Counted from the stretch's first letter, positions 7,203 to 17,280 are shown. The stretch: 25,637 nucleotides of DNA from DATAQC01 sp038232455 (GCA_038232455.1 JBBSHU010000037.1:1-25637), one strand, 5' to 3'. Translations and numbers: made by a program. Notes: generated by a model from the letters alone, not told the origin.

Positions 7203-8128
7203 TCAGGCGAGACCGGCGACCTCGGACTGGCGGGTGCGGACGGCCTCGGCAGCCTGGCGCAGAGCGACAAGCTCACCATCGGCCAGCGGCAGCTCGACGA
7301 TCTCGATCACCCCGGCGCGACCGATCCGGGCGGGAACGCCGAGCCAGACCCCGGCGATCCCGTAGGCCCCGTCAACCAGCGTGCTCACGGGCATGACCGC
7401 ACCGGTGTCGAGGGCGACGGCGCGCACCATGGCCTCGGCCGCTGCCGAAGGGGCGAAGTAGGCCGAGCCCGATCGCAGCAACGCCACGATCTCGGCGCCG
7501 CCGTCACGGGTTCGGGTGACCACGTCGGCGATCCCGTCGTCGTCGAGGACCTCGGTGAGCGGCCGCCCACCCACTCGGGAGAGCGATGGAACCGGCACCA
7601 TGGTCTCGCCGTGGGATCCGAGGGTGAAGGCCTCCACCTCCTTGGTCGACACGCCGAGGTGCTCGGCCAGGAAGTGGGCGAAGCGGGCGGAGTCGAGCAT
7701 GCCCGCCTGGCCCATTACCCGGGCGCTCGGTAGTCCGGAGACCTCAGCGGCCAGGGCGGTCATCTCGTCGAGCGGGTTCGACACCACGATGATGACGGTG
7801 TCGGGCGATCCGTCGACAAGGCGACGGGTGACGCCCGCGACGATCCGGGCGTTCGTGTCGAGCAGGTCGTTGCGACTCATGCCCGGCTTGCGGGGGACGC
7901 CGGCGGTGATCACACAGATGTCGGAACCGGCCGTCTCGTCGTAGCGGTTGGTGCCCACGACCCGGGTGTCGGTGTCGTCGATGGGCCGGCACTGCATCAT
8001 GTCGAGGGCCAGGCCCTGCGGGCGTCCTTCGATGATGTCGGTGAGGACGACCTCACTGGCGTACCCGCCCTGGGCGATGCGCGAGGTGAGGGTGGACCCG
8101 TAGAAACCCGCACCCACCACGGTGATCT

Positions 8129-8132
<4 letters not shown>
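7203..8132 (-). CDS. mdh: Malate dehydrogenase
   Basis: Oxidises malate to oxaloacetate with NAD in the TCA cycle. The 309-residue protein belongs to the LDH-like malate dehydrogenases. It has the Rossmann motif GAGFYG (7-12), the substrate loop VPRKPGMSR with Arg81 and Arg87 (Arg81, instead of the Gln of lactate dehydrogenases, selects malate), the SNPLD segment, Asp147 and Arg150 in MLDSAR, and catalytic His174 in GSHGE. The ATG overlaps the icd stop in ATGA, so the two are translationally coupled at the end of the purN-to-mdh operon. A longer upstream open frame exists but the residues before ATG 8132 are non-homologous shadow of icd. Confidence 0.95.
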
Positions 8133-9346
<1,214 letters not shown>

Positions 9347-9352
9347 CCCGAG

Positions 9353-9358
9353 AGGTTA
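9353..9358 (-). promoter_or_regulatory. -10-like box for icd inside the metF stop region
   Basis: TAACCT at 9358-9353 ends six bases before ATG 9346, matching other leaderless boxes in the window. The first three bases are the metF stop codon. It may be an internal promoter for icd-mdh, or coincidental, since a TAA stop supplies half the motif. Confidence 0.35.
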
Positions 9359-10219
9359 CCGGTCGCCCGACAGCCCCAGATTGGCGTAGATCTCCCTCGT
9401 GGCGGTGGAGCGGTTAAGGGTGTAGAAGTGCAGCCCGGGAGCGCCCGCGTCGAGCAGGGTCCGGCACAACTCGGTGGCCATCTCCACGCCCACCTGTCGT
9501 ACGTCCTCGGGATCGTCGGCGACCGCCTCCAACCGCTCGACCACCTCCGGGGGCACGGCCGCCCCCGACATCGCCGCCATGCGCTTGATCGACGACAGGT
9601 TGGTGACGGGCATGATGCCCGGGATCACCGGCTTGACCATGCCCAGGGCCTCGAGGTCGCCGACCATCGACAGGTAGTCGTCGGGTCGGAAGAAGAACTG
9701 GGTGATGGCGAAGTCGGCCCTCTCCAACTTGGCGGCCAGGTGCTGCCGGTCGCTGGCCCGATCGGCGGACCGGGGATGCAACTCGGGATGGGCGGCCACG
9801 CCCACGCAGAACGAGCCGACCCCACGTACGAGGTCGACCAGCTCGTCGGCATGGGTGAGGTCACCGGCCGGAAGGTCGAGATCGGTGGGGGGATCGCCGC
9901 CCAGGGCGAGGATGTTCTCCACGCCGGCCTCGCCGTAGCGGGCCACGATGTCGACCAACTCGGCGCGGGTGTGGGCCGCGCAGGTGAGGTGAGCCATGGC
10001 CGTCATGGACGTGCTGCAGTTGATCGACACCACGAGGTCGTGGGTGCGCTCCCGGGTCGATCCTCCGGCCCCGTAGGTGACGGACACGAACGAGGGCTTG
10101 AGCAGCTCCAGCTCGGCCAGAGTCATCTCCAGGGTGATCTCCGCCTCGGGGGTCTTCGGCGGAAAGAACTCGAAGGAGAAGGTGGGGCCACCCGACAACA
10201 GGTCGGCGATACGGGTCAT
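9356..10219 (-). CDS. metF: 5,10-methylenetetrahydrofolate reductase
   Basis: Reduces methylene-tetrahydrofolate to methyl-tetrahydrofolate, the methyl donor for methionine synthesis, using bound FAD. The 287-residue protein is a TIM-barrel MetF of normal length, with FEFFPPK (16-22), TYGAGGS, GGDPP with Asp108, AAHPE, QFFF, PGIMPV and FYTLNRS near the end. The true start is ATG 10219, which overlaps the folD stop (ATGA). A long upstream extension of the open frame is shadow of folD. It shares its folate substrate with FolD encoded immediately before it. Confidence 0.95.
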   Translation of the reverse strand: MTRIADLLSGGPTFSFEFFPPKTPEAEITLEMTLAELELLKPSFVSVTYGAGGSTRERTHDLVVSINCSTSMTAMAHLTCAAHTRAELVDIVARYGEAGVENILALGGDPPTDLDLPAGDLTHADELVDLVRGVGSFCVGVAAHPELHPRSADRASDRQHLAAKLERADFAITQFFFRPDDYLSMVGDLEALGMVKPVIPGIMPVTNLSSIKRMAAMSGAAVPPEVVERLEAVADDPEDVRQVGVEMATELCRTLLDAGAPGLHFYTLNRSTATREIYANLGLSGDR

Positions 10220-11079
10220 GTCACGCTTCTCCTGATAACGGCGGCTTCGATGGTGTTGCGCAACAGCATGGCCACGGTGGTGGGCCCCACGCCACCGATA
10301 CGTGGCGTCACGAACCCGGCCACATCGGCCACCGACTCGTCGACGTCGGACAGCACCCGCCGGCCTTCGTAGACCATTCCCCCGCCCACGACCGCTGCCC
10401 CCGGTCGGACCATGCCGGCGCTGACGATCCCGGGGACACCCGCCGCTCCGACCACGATGTCGGCCTGGCGCGTGTGGGCCCCCAGATCGGCCACGCCCGT
10501 GTGCACGACGGTGACGGCGGCGTTGGCCCCGGACCGCTTGAGGGCGAGCAGCATCGACAGTGGGCGGCCGAGGGTGGGGCCCCGCCCGACGATGACCACG
10601 TGCCGGCCCTCGATGGCCACACCGTAATGGAGGAGGATGGCCTGGATGCCGGCGGGCGTACACGGCAGCGGGCCCTGGGCGCCGAGTGCGAGCTTGCCGA
10701 GGTTCACCGGATGGAGCCCGTCGGCGTCCTTCGCCGGGTCCACCGCCTCCATGGCCGCGTTGAAGTCGAATCCCGGGGGCACGGGGTTCTGGACGATGAA
10801 GGCATCGACGGCCGGGTCGTCATTGAAGCGGGAGATGGCCGACAGCAGCTCGCCCTGGGAGGCGTCGCCGGCCACGTCCTGATGAAACGAGGCCATGCCC
10901 ACCTGGGCACAGGCATCGTGCTTGCGCCGGATGTAGCCGGCACTGGCCCGATCGCCGCCGACGAGAATGGTGCCCAGGCCCACGGTGACGCCGTCAGCCG
11001 CCAGGGCGGCCACCCCCGCGGCCACCTCGGCCATCACCGCATCGACGACCGGCGCCCCGGCCATGATCACGGCGCTCAT
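10216..11079 (-). CDS. folD: Methylenetetrahydrofolate dehydrogenase/cyclohydrolase
   Basis: Bifunctional enzyme that interconverts methylene-, methenyl- and 10-formyl-tetrahydrofolate with NADP; 10-formyl-THF feeds the two formyl-transferases PurN and PurH encoded just upstream in the operon. The 287-residue protein has the YxxxK catalytic motif (Tyr49, Lys53), VQNPVPP (a variant of the usual VQLPLP), DADGLHP, the NADP-binding GRGPTLGRP and the closing GGVGPTT. Starts at ATG 11079, 23 bases after the purH stop; only a weak Shine-Dalgarno match is present. Its stop overlaps the metF start. Confidence 0.95.
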   Translation of the reverse strand: MSAVIMAGAPVVDAVMAEVAAGVAALAADGVTVGLGTILVGGDRASAGYIRRKHDACAQVGMASFHQDVAGDASQGELLSAISRFNDDPAVDAFIVQNPVPPGFDFNAAMEAVDPAKDADGLHPVNLGKLALGAQGPLPCTPAGIQAILLHYGVAIEGRHVVIVGRGPTLGRPLSMLLALKRSGANAAVTVVHTGVADLGAHTRQADIVVGAAGVPGIVSAGMVRPGAAVVGGGMVYEGRRVLSDVDESVADVAGFVTPRIGGVGPTTVAMLLRNTIEAAVIRRSVT

Positions 11080-11102
11080 CGACGTATTCCGACGGCTCGC
11101 AT

Positions 11103-12650
11103 CTAGTGCCGGAACTGCCGTTCGCCGGTGAGGACCATGGCGATCCCGGCCTCGTCGGCCGCGGCAATCACCTCGTCGTCACGGATGCTGCCGCCGGGCT
11201 GGACGACGGCGGCCACCCCCGCGCCCACGACGGTGTCGAGACCGTCGCGGAACGGGAAAAAGGCGTCACTGGCGGCGGCACCGCCCTGGGCCCGGCCGGC
11301 CGCCTTCTCCACGGCCAGACGCCCGCAGTCCACCCGGTTCTGCTGGCCGGCACCCACCCCCACGGTCATGCCTCCGGCGACGAGCACGATGGCGTTCGAC
11401 CTCACATGCCCACATACCCGCCAGGCCAACTCCAGGTGGCGCCACTGCGGCTCGGTGGGCGCCACCTTGGTGACCACGCGCCAGTCGTCGCGACTGGCTG
11501 CGAAGCGGTAGCTCTCCTGGACGAGGAATCCTCCGCTCACCTGACGCAGGTGCAGCGGCTCCATCTCCGGGGTCGGCGCTTCGAGCACGCGCATGTTCTT
11601 GCGTTTGGCCGCGAAGCGCTGGAGGGCGCCGAGCGAGTAGCCGGGGGCGACGACCACGTCGGCCTTGGGGTTCGCCGCCATCTCCTCGGCCAAGGCGTCG
11701 TCGACGGGACGGTTGAGGGCGACAATGCCGCCGAAGGCCGACATGGGGTCGCACTCGAAGGCTCGGTGGTAGGCGGTGGTGATGTCGTCGGCCACCGCTG
11801 CGCCGCACGGGTTGGCGTGCTTAATGATGGCGGCCGCCGGGGCATTTCCGTGTCCTCCGCTCAGAGGGCCGCTCATACCCAGGTCGTGCACCAGCGCCCA
11901 GGCGGCGTCGGCGTCGAAGAGATTGAGGTACGACAGGTCCATGCCACCGTGCTGGACGACTTCGTCCCACCAGCTGGCCGAACCGACCACCCGGTAGCGG
12001 GCGCCCCGTTGGTGGGGATTCTCCCCGTAGCGCAGATCCTGGGCCCGCTCCAAGGACAGATCGATGGTTGCCGGGAGGGCGTCGGCGTCGGCCTCGGTGC
12101 CCGGCCCGGCGTCGAACCACGAGACGATCGCCGCTTCGTAGGCCGCGGTGTGGGCGAAGGCGTTGCGGGCCAGGCGCCGACGGGTCGCGGCGCCGAGGCA
12201 CCCGTCGCGCTGGATCTCCTCGAGCACCAACGGGTACTCGGCCGGGTCGACGACCACCCCGACATGGGCGTGGTTCTTGGCTGCTGCCCGCACCATGGTG
12301 GGCCCGCCCACGTCGATCATCTCGATCGAGGGTCGAGCGGTGAACGGATAGAGGTTGCACACCACCAAGTCGACGGGGACGATGCCCCGGGCGTCGAGAT
12401 CGGCCAGGTGCTCGGGCTTGTCGCGGTCGGCCAGGATGGCGCCGTGCACGGACGGGTGCATGGTCTTCACCCGGCCCCCGAGCATCTCCGGGCTGGCGGT
12501 GATGGCCTCGACCTCGATGTAGGGCACTCCGGCGTCGGATAGCGCGGCCGACGTCCCGCCGCTGGCGACCACCTCCCAGCCGAGGTCGACCAACCCGCGC
12601 GCCAGGTCGACCATTCCGGTCTTGTTGTAGACCGACATCAGAACTCTCAC
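11103..12650 (-). CDS. purH: Bifunctional AICAR transformylase/IMP cyclohydrolase
   Basis: Catalyses the last two steps of IMP synthesis: formylation of AICAR with 10-formyl-THF and ring closure. The 515-residue protein has the N-terminal MGS-like cyclohydrolase domain (SVYNKTG, ASGGTS, GGRVKTMHP at 58-66) and the C-terminal transformylase domain with RYGENPHQ (207-214), the catalytic Lys277-His278 in IIKHANPCG, SAFGG, QQNRVDC and the terminal GERQFRH. GTG 12650 overlaps the purN stop (GTGA), which supports this start; ATG 12638 in the same frame would give nearly the same protein. Confidence 0.96.
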   Translation of the reverse strand: MRVLMSVYNKTGMVDLARGLVDLGWEVVASGGTSAALSDAGVPYIEVEAITASPEMLGGRVKTMHPSVHGAILADRDKPEHLADLDARGIVPVDLVVCNLYPFTARPSIEMIDVGGPTMVRAAAKNHAHVGVVVDPAEYPLVLEEIQRDGCLGAATRRRLARNAFAHTAAYEAAIVSWFDAGPGTEADADALPATIDLSLERAQDLRYGENPHQRGARYRVVGSASWWDEVVQHGGMDLSYLNLFDADAAWALVHDLGMSGPLSGGHGNAPAAAIIKHANPCGAAVADDITTAYHRAFECDPMSAFGGIVALNRPVDDALAEEMAANPKADVVVAPGYSLGALQRFAAKRKNMRVLEAPTPEMEPLHLRQVSGGFLVQESYRFAASRDDWRVVTKVAPTEPQWRHLELAWRVCGHVRSNAIVLVAGGMTVGVGAGQQNRVDCGRLAVEKAAGRAQGGAAASDAFFPFRDGLDTVVGAGVAAVVQPGGSIRDDEVIAAADEAGIAMVLTGERQFRH

Positions 12651-13213
12651 GGCTCGGGGATTCCTTCCATGAACGCGCGGATCGTCTCAGGGTAGAGGCG
12701 GTGCTCGACCGCCTTGATGCGCTCGTGGAGCGCCTCGGGGGTGTCGTCGGCAAGTACCGGCACGGCCTCCTGTGCCAGTATCGGTCCGGCGTCGACCTCG
12801 AGGGTGGCCAAGTGGATGGTGCAGCCGGTGACTCTGACACCGGCGGCCAGGGCCTCTTCCACCGCGTGCCAGCCGGGGAAGGCTGGTAGCAGGGCGGGGT
12901 GCGTGTTCAGGATGCGGCCGGCGAAGGCGTCGTGCATCTGCTTGTCGAGGATCGTACCGAAGCCGGCCATGGCCACCACCTCGATTTGATGGGCCTCGAG
13001 GGCGTCGACGACTCTCAGGGTGTAGGCCCCCCGGTCGAACTCGGGACCGTAGCTGTCCCGCACGACCACGACGCTGGCCACGCCGGCCGCCTCAGCCACC
13101 GCGGTCGCCCCGCATTCCCGGTCGACCACGACCACCGCCACGTTCAGACCGGTCGATAGGATGGCCGCCAGATTGGAACCTCCGCCGGACGCCAGCACGC
13201 CGAGACGCCTCAC
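12647..13213 (-). CDS. purN: Phosphoribosylglycinamide formyltransferase 1
   Basis: Transfers the formyl group of 10-formyl-THF to GAR, the third step of purine synthesis. The 188-residue protein has the phosphate-binding GGGSN (10-14) and the catalytic triad Asn103, His105 (NTHPALLPAFPG) and Asp141 (EVDAGPI). GTG 13213 is the first gene of the operon that runs to mdh. A TAGGTT box (13225-13220) ends six bases before it and there is no Shine-Dalgarno sequence, so the operon mRNA probably begins at or beside the start codon. Confidence 0.95.
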   Translation of the reverse strand: MRRLGVLASGGGSNLAAILSTGLNVAVVVVDRECGATAVAEAAGVASVVVVRDSYGPEFDRGAYTLRVVDALEAHQIEVVAMAGFGTILDKQMHDAFAGRILNTHPALLPAFPGWHAVEEALAAGVRVTGCTIHLATLEVDAGPILAQEAVPVLADDTPEALHERIKAVEHRLYPETIRAFMEGIPEP

Positions 13214-13219
13214 GCCTGC

Positions 13220-13225
13220 AACCTA
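13220..13225 (-). promoter_or_regulatory. -10 box for the purN-purH-folD-metF-icd-mdh operon
   Basis: TAGGTT, matching TAnnnT, with six bases to GTG 13213. No clear -35 box at 16-18 bp. It lies in the 73-bp divergent spacer to the small membrane protein gene. Confidence 0.55.
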
Positions 13226-13286
13226 ACGCGGTCGACCGACCAGGACGGTCCTTCCCAAATGGGTCGGCGGGTGATTGACTGCGGTC

Positions 13287-13739
13287 GTGGCCGACACCAA
13301 ACGAGGGAAGCTCACGACCGGCGAGATCGTCATCGTGGCCGCGGGCGGCGTCGGCCTCCTCGCGTCGTTCTTTCCCTGGTACACGGGCACGTTGCTGGGC
13401 ACGTCGTTCCACATCGGAGCCTGGGGCACCGGCCTCTTCCCGCTGGCCACCCTGGTGCCCATCCTGGGCACGTTGATGCTGGTGCAGGTGGTGGTCGACA
13501 AGCTGACCTCGGTGCCCTTGCCGGCGCGCCTTGGTGAGTTCACCTGGGAGCAGCTGCACCTCGTAGCCGCGGCCGATGCCGCGGTGATTGTCCTCTGCTA
13601 TCTGGTCCGATCCCGCGAGCCGGCAACAACGTTCGGATTCGGCTTCTTCGTCGACCTGCTCACGACCATCGGCCTGGTGGTGGGAGCCGTGTTGATCCGC
13701 GGCGAGCGTCGCCGGGCGGGACCCGCACCATTGGCCTAG
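13287..13739 (+). CDS. Small four-span membrane protein
   Basis: I do not recognise a family. The 150-residue protein has four predicted hydrophobic segments, at about 13-34, 46-70, 88-108 and 115-140, with Phe/Trp-rich FFPWYTG after the first, a pattern seen in small uncharacterised actinobacterial membrane proteins. The start is uncertain: GTG 13287 is preferred because TTGACT (13275-13280) lies six bases upstream, the spacing of other leaderless starts here, although TTGACT is a weak -10; TTG 13275 is the alternative. It is divergent from purN and ends eight bases from the convergent amidase gene. Confidence 0.6.
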   Translation: MADTKRGKLTTGEIVIVAAGGVGLLASFFPWYTGTLLGTSFHIGAWGTGLFPLATLVPILGTLMLVQVVVDKLTSVPLPARLGEFTWEQLHLVAAADAAVIVLCYLVRSREPATTFGFGFFVDLLTTIGLVVGAVLIRGERRRAGPAPLA

Positions 13740-13747
13740 CCCGCATC

Positions 13748-14815
13748 TCACAGCGGCGGGTCGACACACTCCGGGAGTGGGGTGTCGGGCGGTGACGACG
13801 ACGGGTTGGGGACCCGGGGATAGGCATCGGTGAAGCCCGATCCCGGATCCGAGGTGCGCAGGTAGCGGACGATGGCCCGGGCCACGGCGTCACCTTCGAC
13901 GGCCTGCACGTCCGTCCGTCCGAGCAGGTCGGCCTCGGCCTGGTTGGAGATGAACGCCAACTCGGCCAGGGCGCTGACGACGGGGGCGGGCTGGCGGAGC
14001 ACGGCGTAGTAGTCGCCCTGGTTGCCGGGGCGGATCTTGGCACCGGCGTCGGTGTCGCTCACCCAGGCCGCGTGATAGCGCGCCAGCGCCTGCTCCACCT
14101 CTTCCCAGAGGAGGCCGGCCAGGCGCTTGGAGTCCTCCGACCCCTGCTGGTAGTACGTCTCCGTCCCCGGTTTGGGCCAGGGCCCGTCGGGGTCGGCGTT
14201 GTGGTGGATGGACACGAACGCCTCGGGACCGAGAGCCTTGGCCATCAAGGCCCGGGGCGTCAGCTCCACGCGGTAGTCGTCGGTCCGGGTGAGCACCACG
14301 GAGATGCCCTGGGCCTCCAGGGCGGCGCGGGCACGGCGGGCCACGGCGAGGTTCACCCCGGCCTCGGCCAAGCCACCGGGCGAGATCGCCCCCCGCTCGT
14401 CACCACCGTGACCGGGATCGAGGACGACGGCGGCCCGGCGTACCCGCGTGCCGGAGGTCAGGGTCCGGTCGTTGCCACACGGCGTGCGGACTTCCCACCC
14501 ACCGTCGACGTCGGCCACGACAGGAACGACCACCCCCGTCGGCGTCACCACGACACCCGGGTTCGACGACGTCGCGTCCGGGGGCCCGTTGTCGGCCGGG
14601 GCCGCGCCGCTACCGCCCGAGCGGTTGGAAGCGGCCGGATCCGTGGGGGGAACCGGCTCGGCCGGCGCCGACGGGGCCACCGACGAGACCGGCGCGGCGC
14701 TGTTGGCGCTGGCAGTCAGGTTCCCCTGCACCACACCGCTCGGACCGTCGCCGCCCCGACATGAAGCCGCCAGCAGGGCCAGGGCGAAGAGGGTCGCAGG
14801 CCGGACTGCGCTCAT
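13748..14815 (-). CDS. N-acetylmuramoyl-L-alanine amidase (Amidase_3), exported
   Basis: A 355-residue zinc amidase that cuts the bond between muramic acid and the stem peptide. The N-terminus has a short hydrophobic segment ending LAASC with Cys19; this looks like a lipoprotein signal, although position -3 is Ala rather than the usual Leu. A Ser/Ala/Pro-rich linker (about 22-105) leads to the Amidase_3 domain from about 127. Zinc ligands are His136 (DPGHGG), Glu151 and His204 (IHHNA), and Glu285 (AELAFISN) is the catalytic glutamate. The ATG overlaps the sucD stop (ATGA), so a wall enzyme is translationally coupled to a TCA-cycle operon. Confidence 0.9.
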   Translation of the reverse strand: MSAVRPATLFALALLAASCRGGDGPSGVVQGNLTASANSAAPVSSVAPSAPAEPVPPTDPAASNRSGGSGAAPADNGPPDATSSNPGVVVTPTGVVVPVVADVDGGWEVRTPCGNDRTLTSGTRVRRAAVVLDPGHGGDERGAISPGGLAEAGVNLAVARRARAALEAQGISVVLTRTDDYRVELTPRALMAKALGPEAFVSIHHNADPDGPWPKPGTETYYQQGSEDSKRLAGLLWEEVEQALARYHAAWVSDTDAGAKIRPGNQGDYYAVLRQPAPVVSALAELAFISNQAEADLLGRTDVQAVEGDAVARAIVRYLRTSDPGSGFTDAYPRVPNPSSSPPDTPLPECVDPPL

Positions 14816-15702
14816 GAGAGAGCAAGCCCGGCTACCACCTCGGCCATGCGTTCACCGAGGTCGGTCGGGGTCTCGACGACCTCGACACCCGCCCGGCGCA
14901 GGGCCTCGATCTTGGACCGGGCTCCGCCGGCCGACCCTGACACGATGGCACCGGCATGTCCCATGCGCCGTCCCTCCGGAGCGGTCACACCGGCGACGTA
15001 GGCCACCACCGGCTTGGTCATCTCCGCCATCACGAAGTCGGCGGCCGCCTCCTCGTCGGTGCCACCGATCTCGCCGATGAGAATGACAGCTCGAGTCTCG
15101 GGATCGTCCTGGAAACGGCGTAGGCACTCGACGAAACCGGTTCCCGGCACCGGATCCCCACCGATGCCGACGCACGTGGTCTGACCGATTCCCTTACGGG
15201 TCAACTCGTACAGGGCCTGGTAGGTGAGCGTGCCCGAGCGGGACACCACGCCGACGGGGCCCCCGGCCAGGGCTATCTCCACCGGCGTGATGCCGATGTT
15301 GGCGTGCCCCGGCGAGATGATCCCAGGACAGTTGGGCCCGACCAGGACGACGTCGGGGTACGTGCGGCGCAGGTAGCTGCTCACCCGGACCTCGTCGTGC
15401 AAGGGGATGCCCTCGGTGATGCACACGATCAGGCCCACCCCGGCGTCGGAGGCCTCCACCACAGCTCCGGCGGCAGCCTTGGGCGGTACGAAGATCAGGC
15501 TGGCGTCGGCGTCGGTCTCGGCTCTCGCCTCCGCCACCGTGTCGAACACGGGAATGCCCTCGACGTCGGTACCACCCTTCCCAGGAGTCACTCCGGCGAC
15601 CACCTGGGTGCCATAGGCCCGGTTGCGCAAACCGTGGAAGCGGCCCTGGCTCCCGGTGAGTCCCTGGACGACGACCCTCGTGTTTTCGTCGACGAGTATC
15701 AA
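14812..15702 (-). CDS. sucD: Succinyl-CoA synthetase alpha subunit
   Basis: With SucC, converts succinyl-CoA to succinate with formation of ATP or GTP. The 296-residue subunit binds CoA near the N-terminus (GLTGSQG, 14-20), carries NCPGI, and has the phosphorylated active-site histidine at His249 in MGHAGAI. The start is TTG 15702, which overlaps the sucC stop in TTGA; no better start lies near, and the residues that follow match the family N-terminus. Confidence 0.96.
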   Translation of the reverse strand: MILVDENTRVVVQGLTGSQGRFHGLRNRAYGTQVVAGVTPGKGGTDVEGIPVFDTVAEARAETDADASLIFVPPKAAAGAVVEASDAGVGLIVCITEGIPLHDEVRVSSYLRRTYPDVVLVGPNCPGIISPGHANIGITPVEIALAGGPVGVVSRSGTLTYQALYELTRKGIGQTTCVGIGGDPVPGTGFVECLRRFQDDPETRAVILIGEIGGTDEEAAADFVMAEMTKPVVAYVAGVTAPEGRRMGHAGAIVSGSAGGARSKIEALRRAGVEVVETPTDLGERMAEVVAGLALS

Positions 15703-16850
15703 CGCGTCGATCCCGCGGCGATGTCGACGGCACGACGGGCCGCCGCCTCCATCGTGGGTTCGGACAACAGGAAGTCCGAGGCGTGGCCGGCGAGGATCGC
15801 CCGACCCTCCTCGGCGTTGGTGCCGTCGAGGCGCACAACGATGGGACTTCGCAGCGCCACCCGGCCGAGGGCCTCGACGATACCCTCGGCGACCAGATCG
15901 CCTCGGGTGATGCCGCCGAAGATGTTGACCAGGATGGCCCGAACGTTGGGATCACTGTTGACCACCTCGAGGGCGGCGGCCACCATGTCGGCGCCTGCAC
16001 CACCGCCGATGTCGAGGAAGTTGGCCGCGGTGCCGCCGGCCTGGTTGACCACGTCGAGGGTGCTCATGACCAGCCCGGCACCGTTGCCGATGATGCCCAC
16101 CGTGCCGGCCAGGCCGATGTAGTTCAAGCCCTTGTGACGGGCCCGGCGTTCGCGCTCGTCGAGTGCCTCGTTCGCCCTCCACTCGGCCCATTCCGGATGG
16201 CGGAAGGACGCACTGTCATCGAGGCTGACCTTGGCGTCGAGGGCCACCACGGTGCCGTCGCCGATAACGGCCAGCGGGTTCACCTCGATCAGCTCGGCGT
16301 CGCCGTCACGGTAGGCGGACCACAATGCCAGGATCACCTCGGTGACCTGATCGGTGGTCGCGGTGTCCAGACCCGCCCGCTCCACCAGGTCGCGCGCCGC
16401 CCCGGGATCCAGGCCGTCGAGGGGATCGACGTGGAGGCGGGCGATGGCACCTGGATCATCGGCCGCGACCTCTTCGATGTCGACTCCTCCCCGCGCCGAC
16501 ACCATGGCCAGATGGAGCTTGGCGGCCCGGTCAAAGGTGATCGAGGCGTAGTACTCATGGATCGGTGACGAAGCCTCCTCCACCCACACCCGGCGCACGA
16601 CGTGACCCTTGAGGGGCCGGTGCAGCATCGACCGGGTTGAGGTCCGCACGTCGTCGGCGGTCGCCGCCATCTGGATTCCACCAGCTTTGCCTCGCCCGCC
16701 CACCTGCACCTGGGCTTTGACAACCACTGGATACCCGAGATCGTCGGCCTGGGCCACGACCGCCTCGACGGTGTCCGCCACCCCGCCGCGTGGCACGACC
16801 ACGCCGTGGGCGGCGAGAAGCTGCTTTCCCTGGTACTCGAGCAGGTCCAT
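15699..16850 (-). CDS. sucC: Succinyl-CoA synthetase beta subunit
   Basis: The nucleotide-binding subunit of succinyl-CoA synthetase, 383 residues. It opens with MDLLEYQGKQLL, typical of the family, and has an ATP-grasp fold with Lys45 and GGRGK (51-55), EVNPLAV, NGAGLVMSTLD, and GGITRGDLVAEG near the end (the usual Cys of GGITRC is Gly here). ATG 16850 is three bases after the stop of the B12-binding gene, so both are in one operon with sucD and the amidase. Confidence 0.96.
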   Translation of the reverse strand: MDLLEYQGKQLLAAHGVVVPRGGVADTVEAVVAQADDLGYPVVVKAQVQVGGRGKAGGIQMAATADDVRTSTRSMLHRPLKGHVVRRVWVEEASSPIHEYYASITFDRAAKLHLAMVSARGGVDIEEVAADDPGAIARLHVDPLDGLDPGAARDLVERAGLDTATTDQVTEVILALWSAYRDGDAELIEVNPLAVIGDGTVVALDAKVSLDDSASFRHPEWAEWRANEALDERERRARHKGLNYIGLAGTVGIIGNGAGLVMSTLDVVNQAGGTAANFLDIGGGAGADMVAAALEVVNSDPNVRAILVNIFGGITRGDLVAEGIVEALGRVALRSPIVVRLDGTNAEEGRAILAGHASDFLLSEPTMEAAARRAVDIAAGSTR

Positions 16851-16853
16851 TGA

Positions 16854-17261
16854 CTACGAGGCCTCTCGCTCGTCGAGGGTGGTTTCCAGCCACTCGCTGA
16901 TGGACGCCATGGTGGCTCCCGGCGTGAACACGGCGGCCACCCCCAGGGCGCGCAGGCTTTCGATGTCGGCCGGAGGAATGATGCCCCCGCCGAACACGAC
17001 GACATCGGCGGCCTCCTTGGCGGCCAACAGGTCGAGCACCCGGGGGAACAGCGTCATGTGGGCCCCCGATAGCACCGAGAGGCCAACGGCGTCGGCGTCC
17101 TCCGCCACCACGGTCTCGGCCACCTGCTCCGGCGTCTGATGGAGACCGGTGTAGATCACCTCGAAGCCTGAATCGCGAAGGGTACGCACGATGACCTTGG
17201 CTCCCCTGTCGTGACCGTCGAGGCCGGGTTTGGCCACAACCACCCGGTACGGACGGTTCAT
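16854..17261 (-). CDS. B12-binding small subunit of an acyl-CoA mutase (IcmB/McmA2-like)
   Basis: A stand-alone cobalamin-binding domain of 135 residues. It has the lower-ligand motif DxHxxG (Asp15, His17, Gly20 in KPGLDGHDRG), followed by TGLHQTPEQ, the SVLSGAH segment and FGGGIIP, all diagnostic for the C-terminal domain of methylmalonyl-CoA mutase and for the small subunit of isobutyryl-CoA mutase, which is of similar length. The catalytic large subunit is not in the window, so the substrate cannot be decided. The placement before sucCD suggests delivery of carbon as succinyl-CoA. In Streptomyces an IcmB-type gene lies near sucCD and pcrA (recalled, not checked). Confidence 0.88.
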   Translation of the reverse strand: MNRPYRVVVAKPGLDGHDRGAKVIVRTLRDSGFEVIYTGLHQTPEQVAETVVAEDADAVGLSVLSGAHMTLFPRVLDLLAAKEAADVVVFGGGIIPPADIESLRALGVAAVFTPGATMASISEWLETTLDEREAS

Positions 17262-17268
17262 CGACCGC

Positions 17269-17275
17269 AATACTA
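17269..17275. promoter_or_regulatory. Overlapping divergent -10 boxes in a 19-bp intergenic gap
   Basis: AATACT (17269-17274, plus strand) ends six bases before GTG 17281. On the minus strand TAGTAT (17275-17270) ends eight bases before ATG 17261. The two boxes cover almost the same bases, so RNA polymerase could probably occupy only one at a time. Any -35 region for each would lie inside the other gene's coding sequence. Confidence 0.5.
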
Positions 17276-17280
17276 GGCGG

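Noticed and set aside
11106..12542. A plus-strand open frame of 478 codons
   Set aside because: Antisense shadow of purH.
13092..13769. A minus-strand open frame of 225 codons
   Set aside because: Antisense to the four-span membrane protein and overlapping purN; it has shadow-like composition, whereas the plus-strand frame has clear hydrophobic segments.
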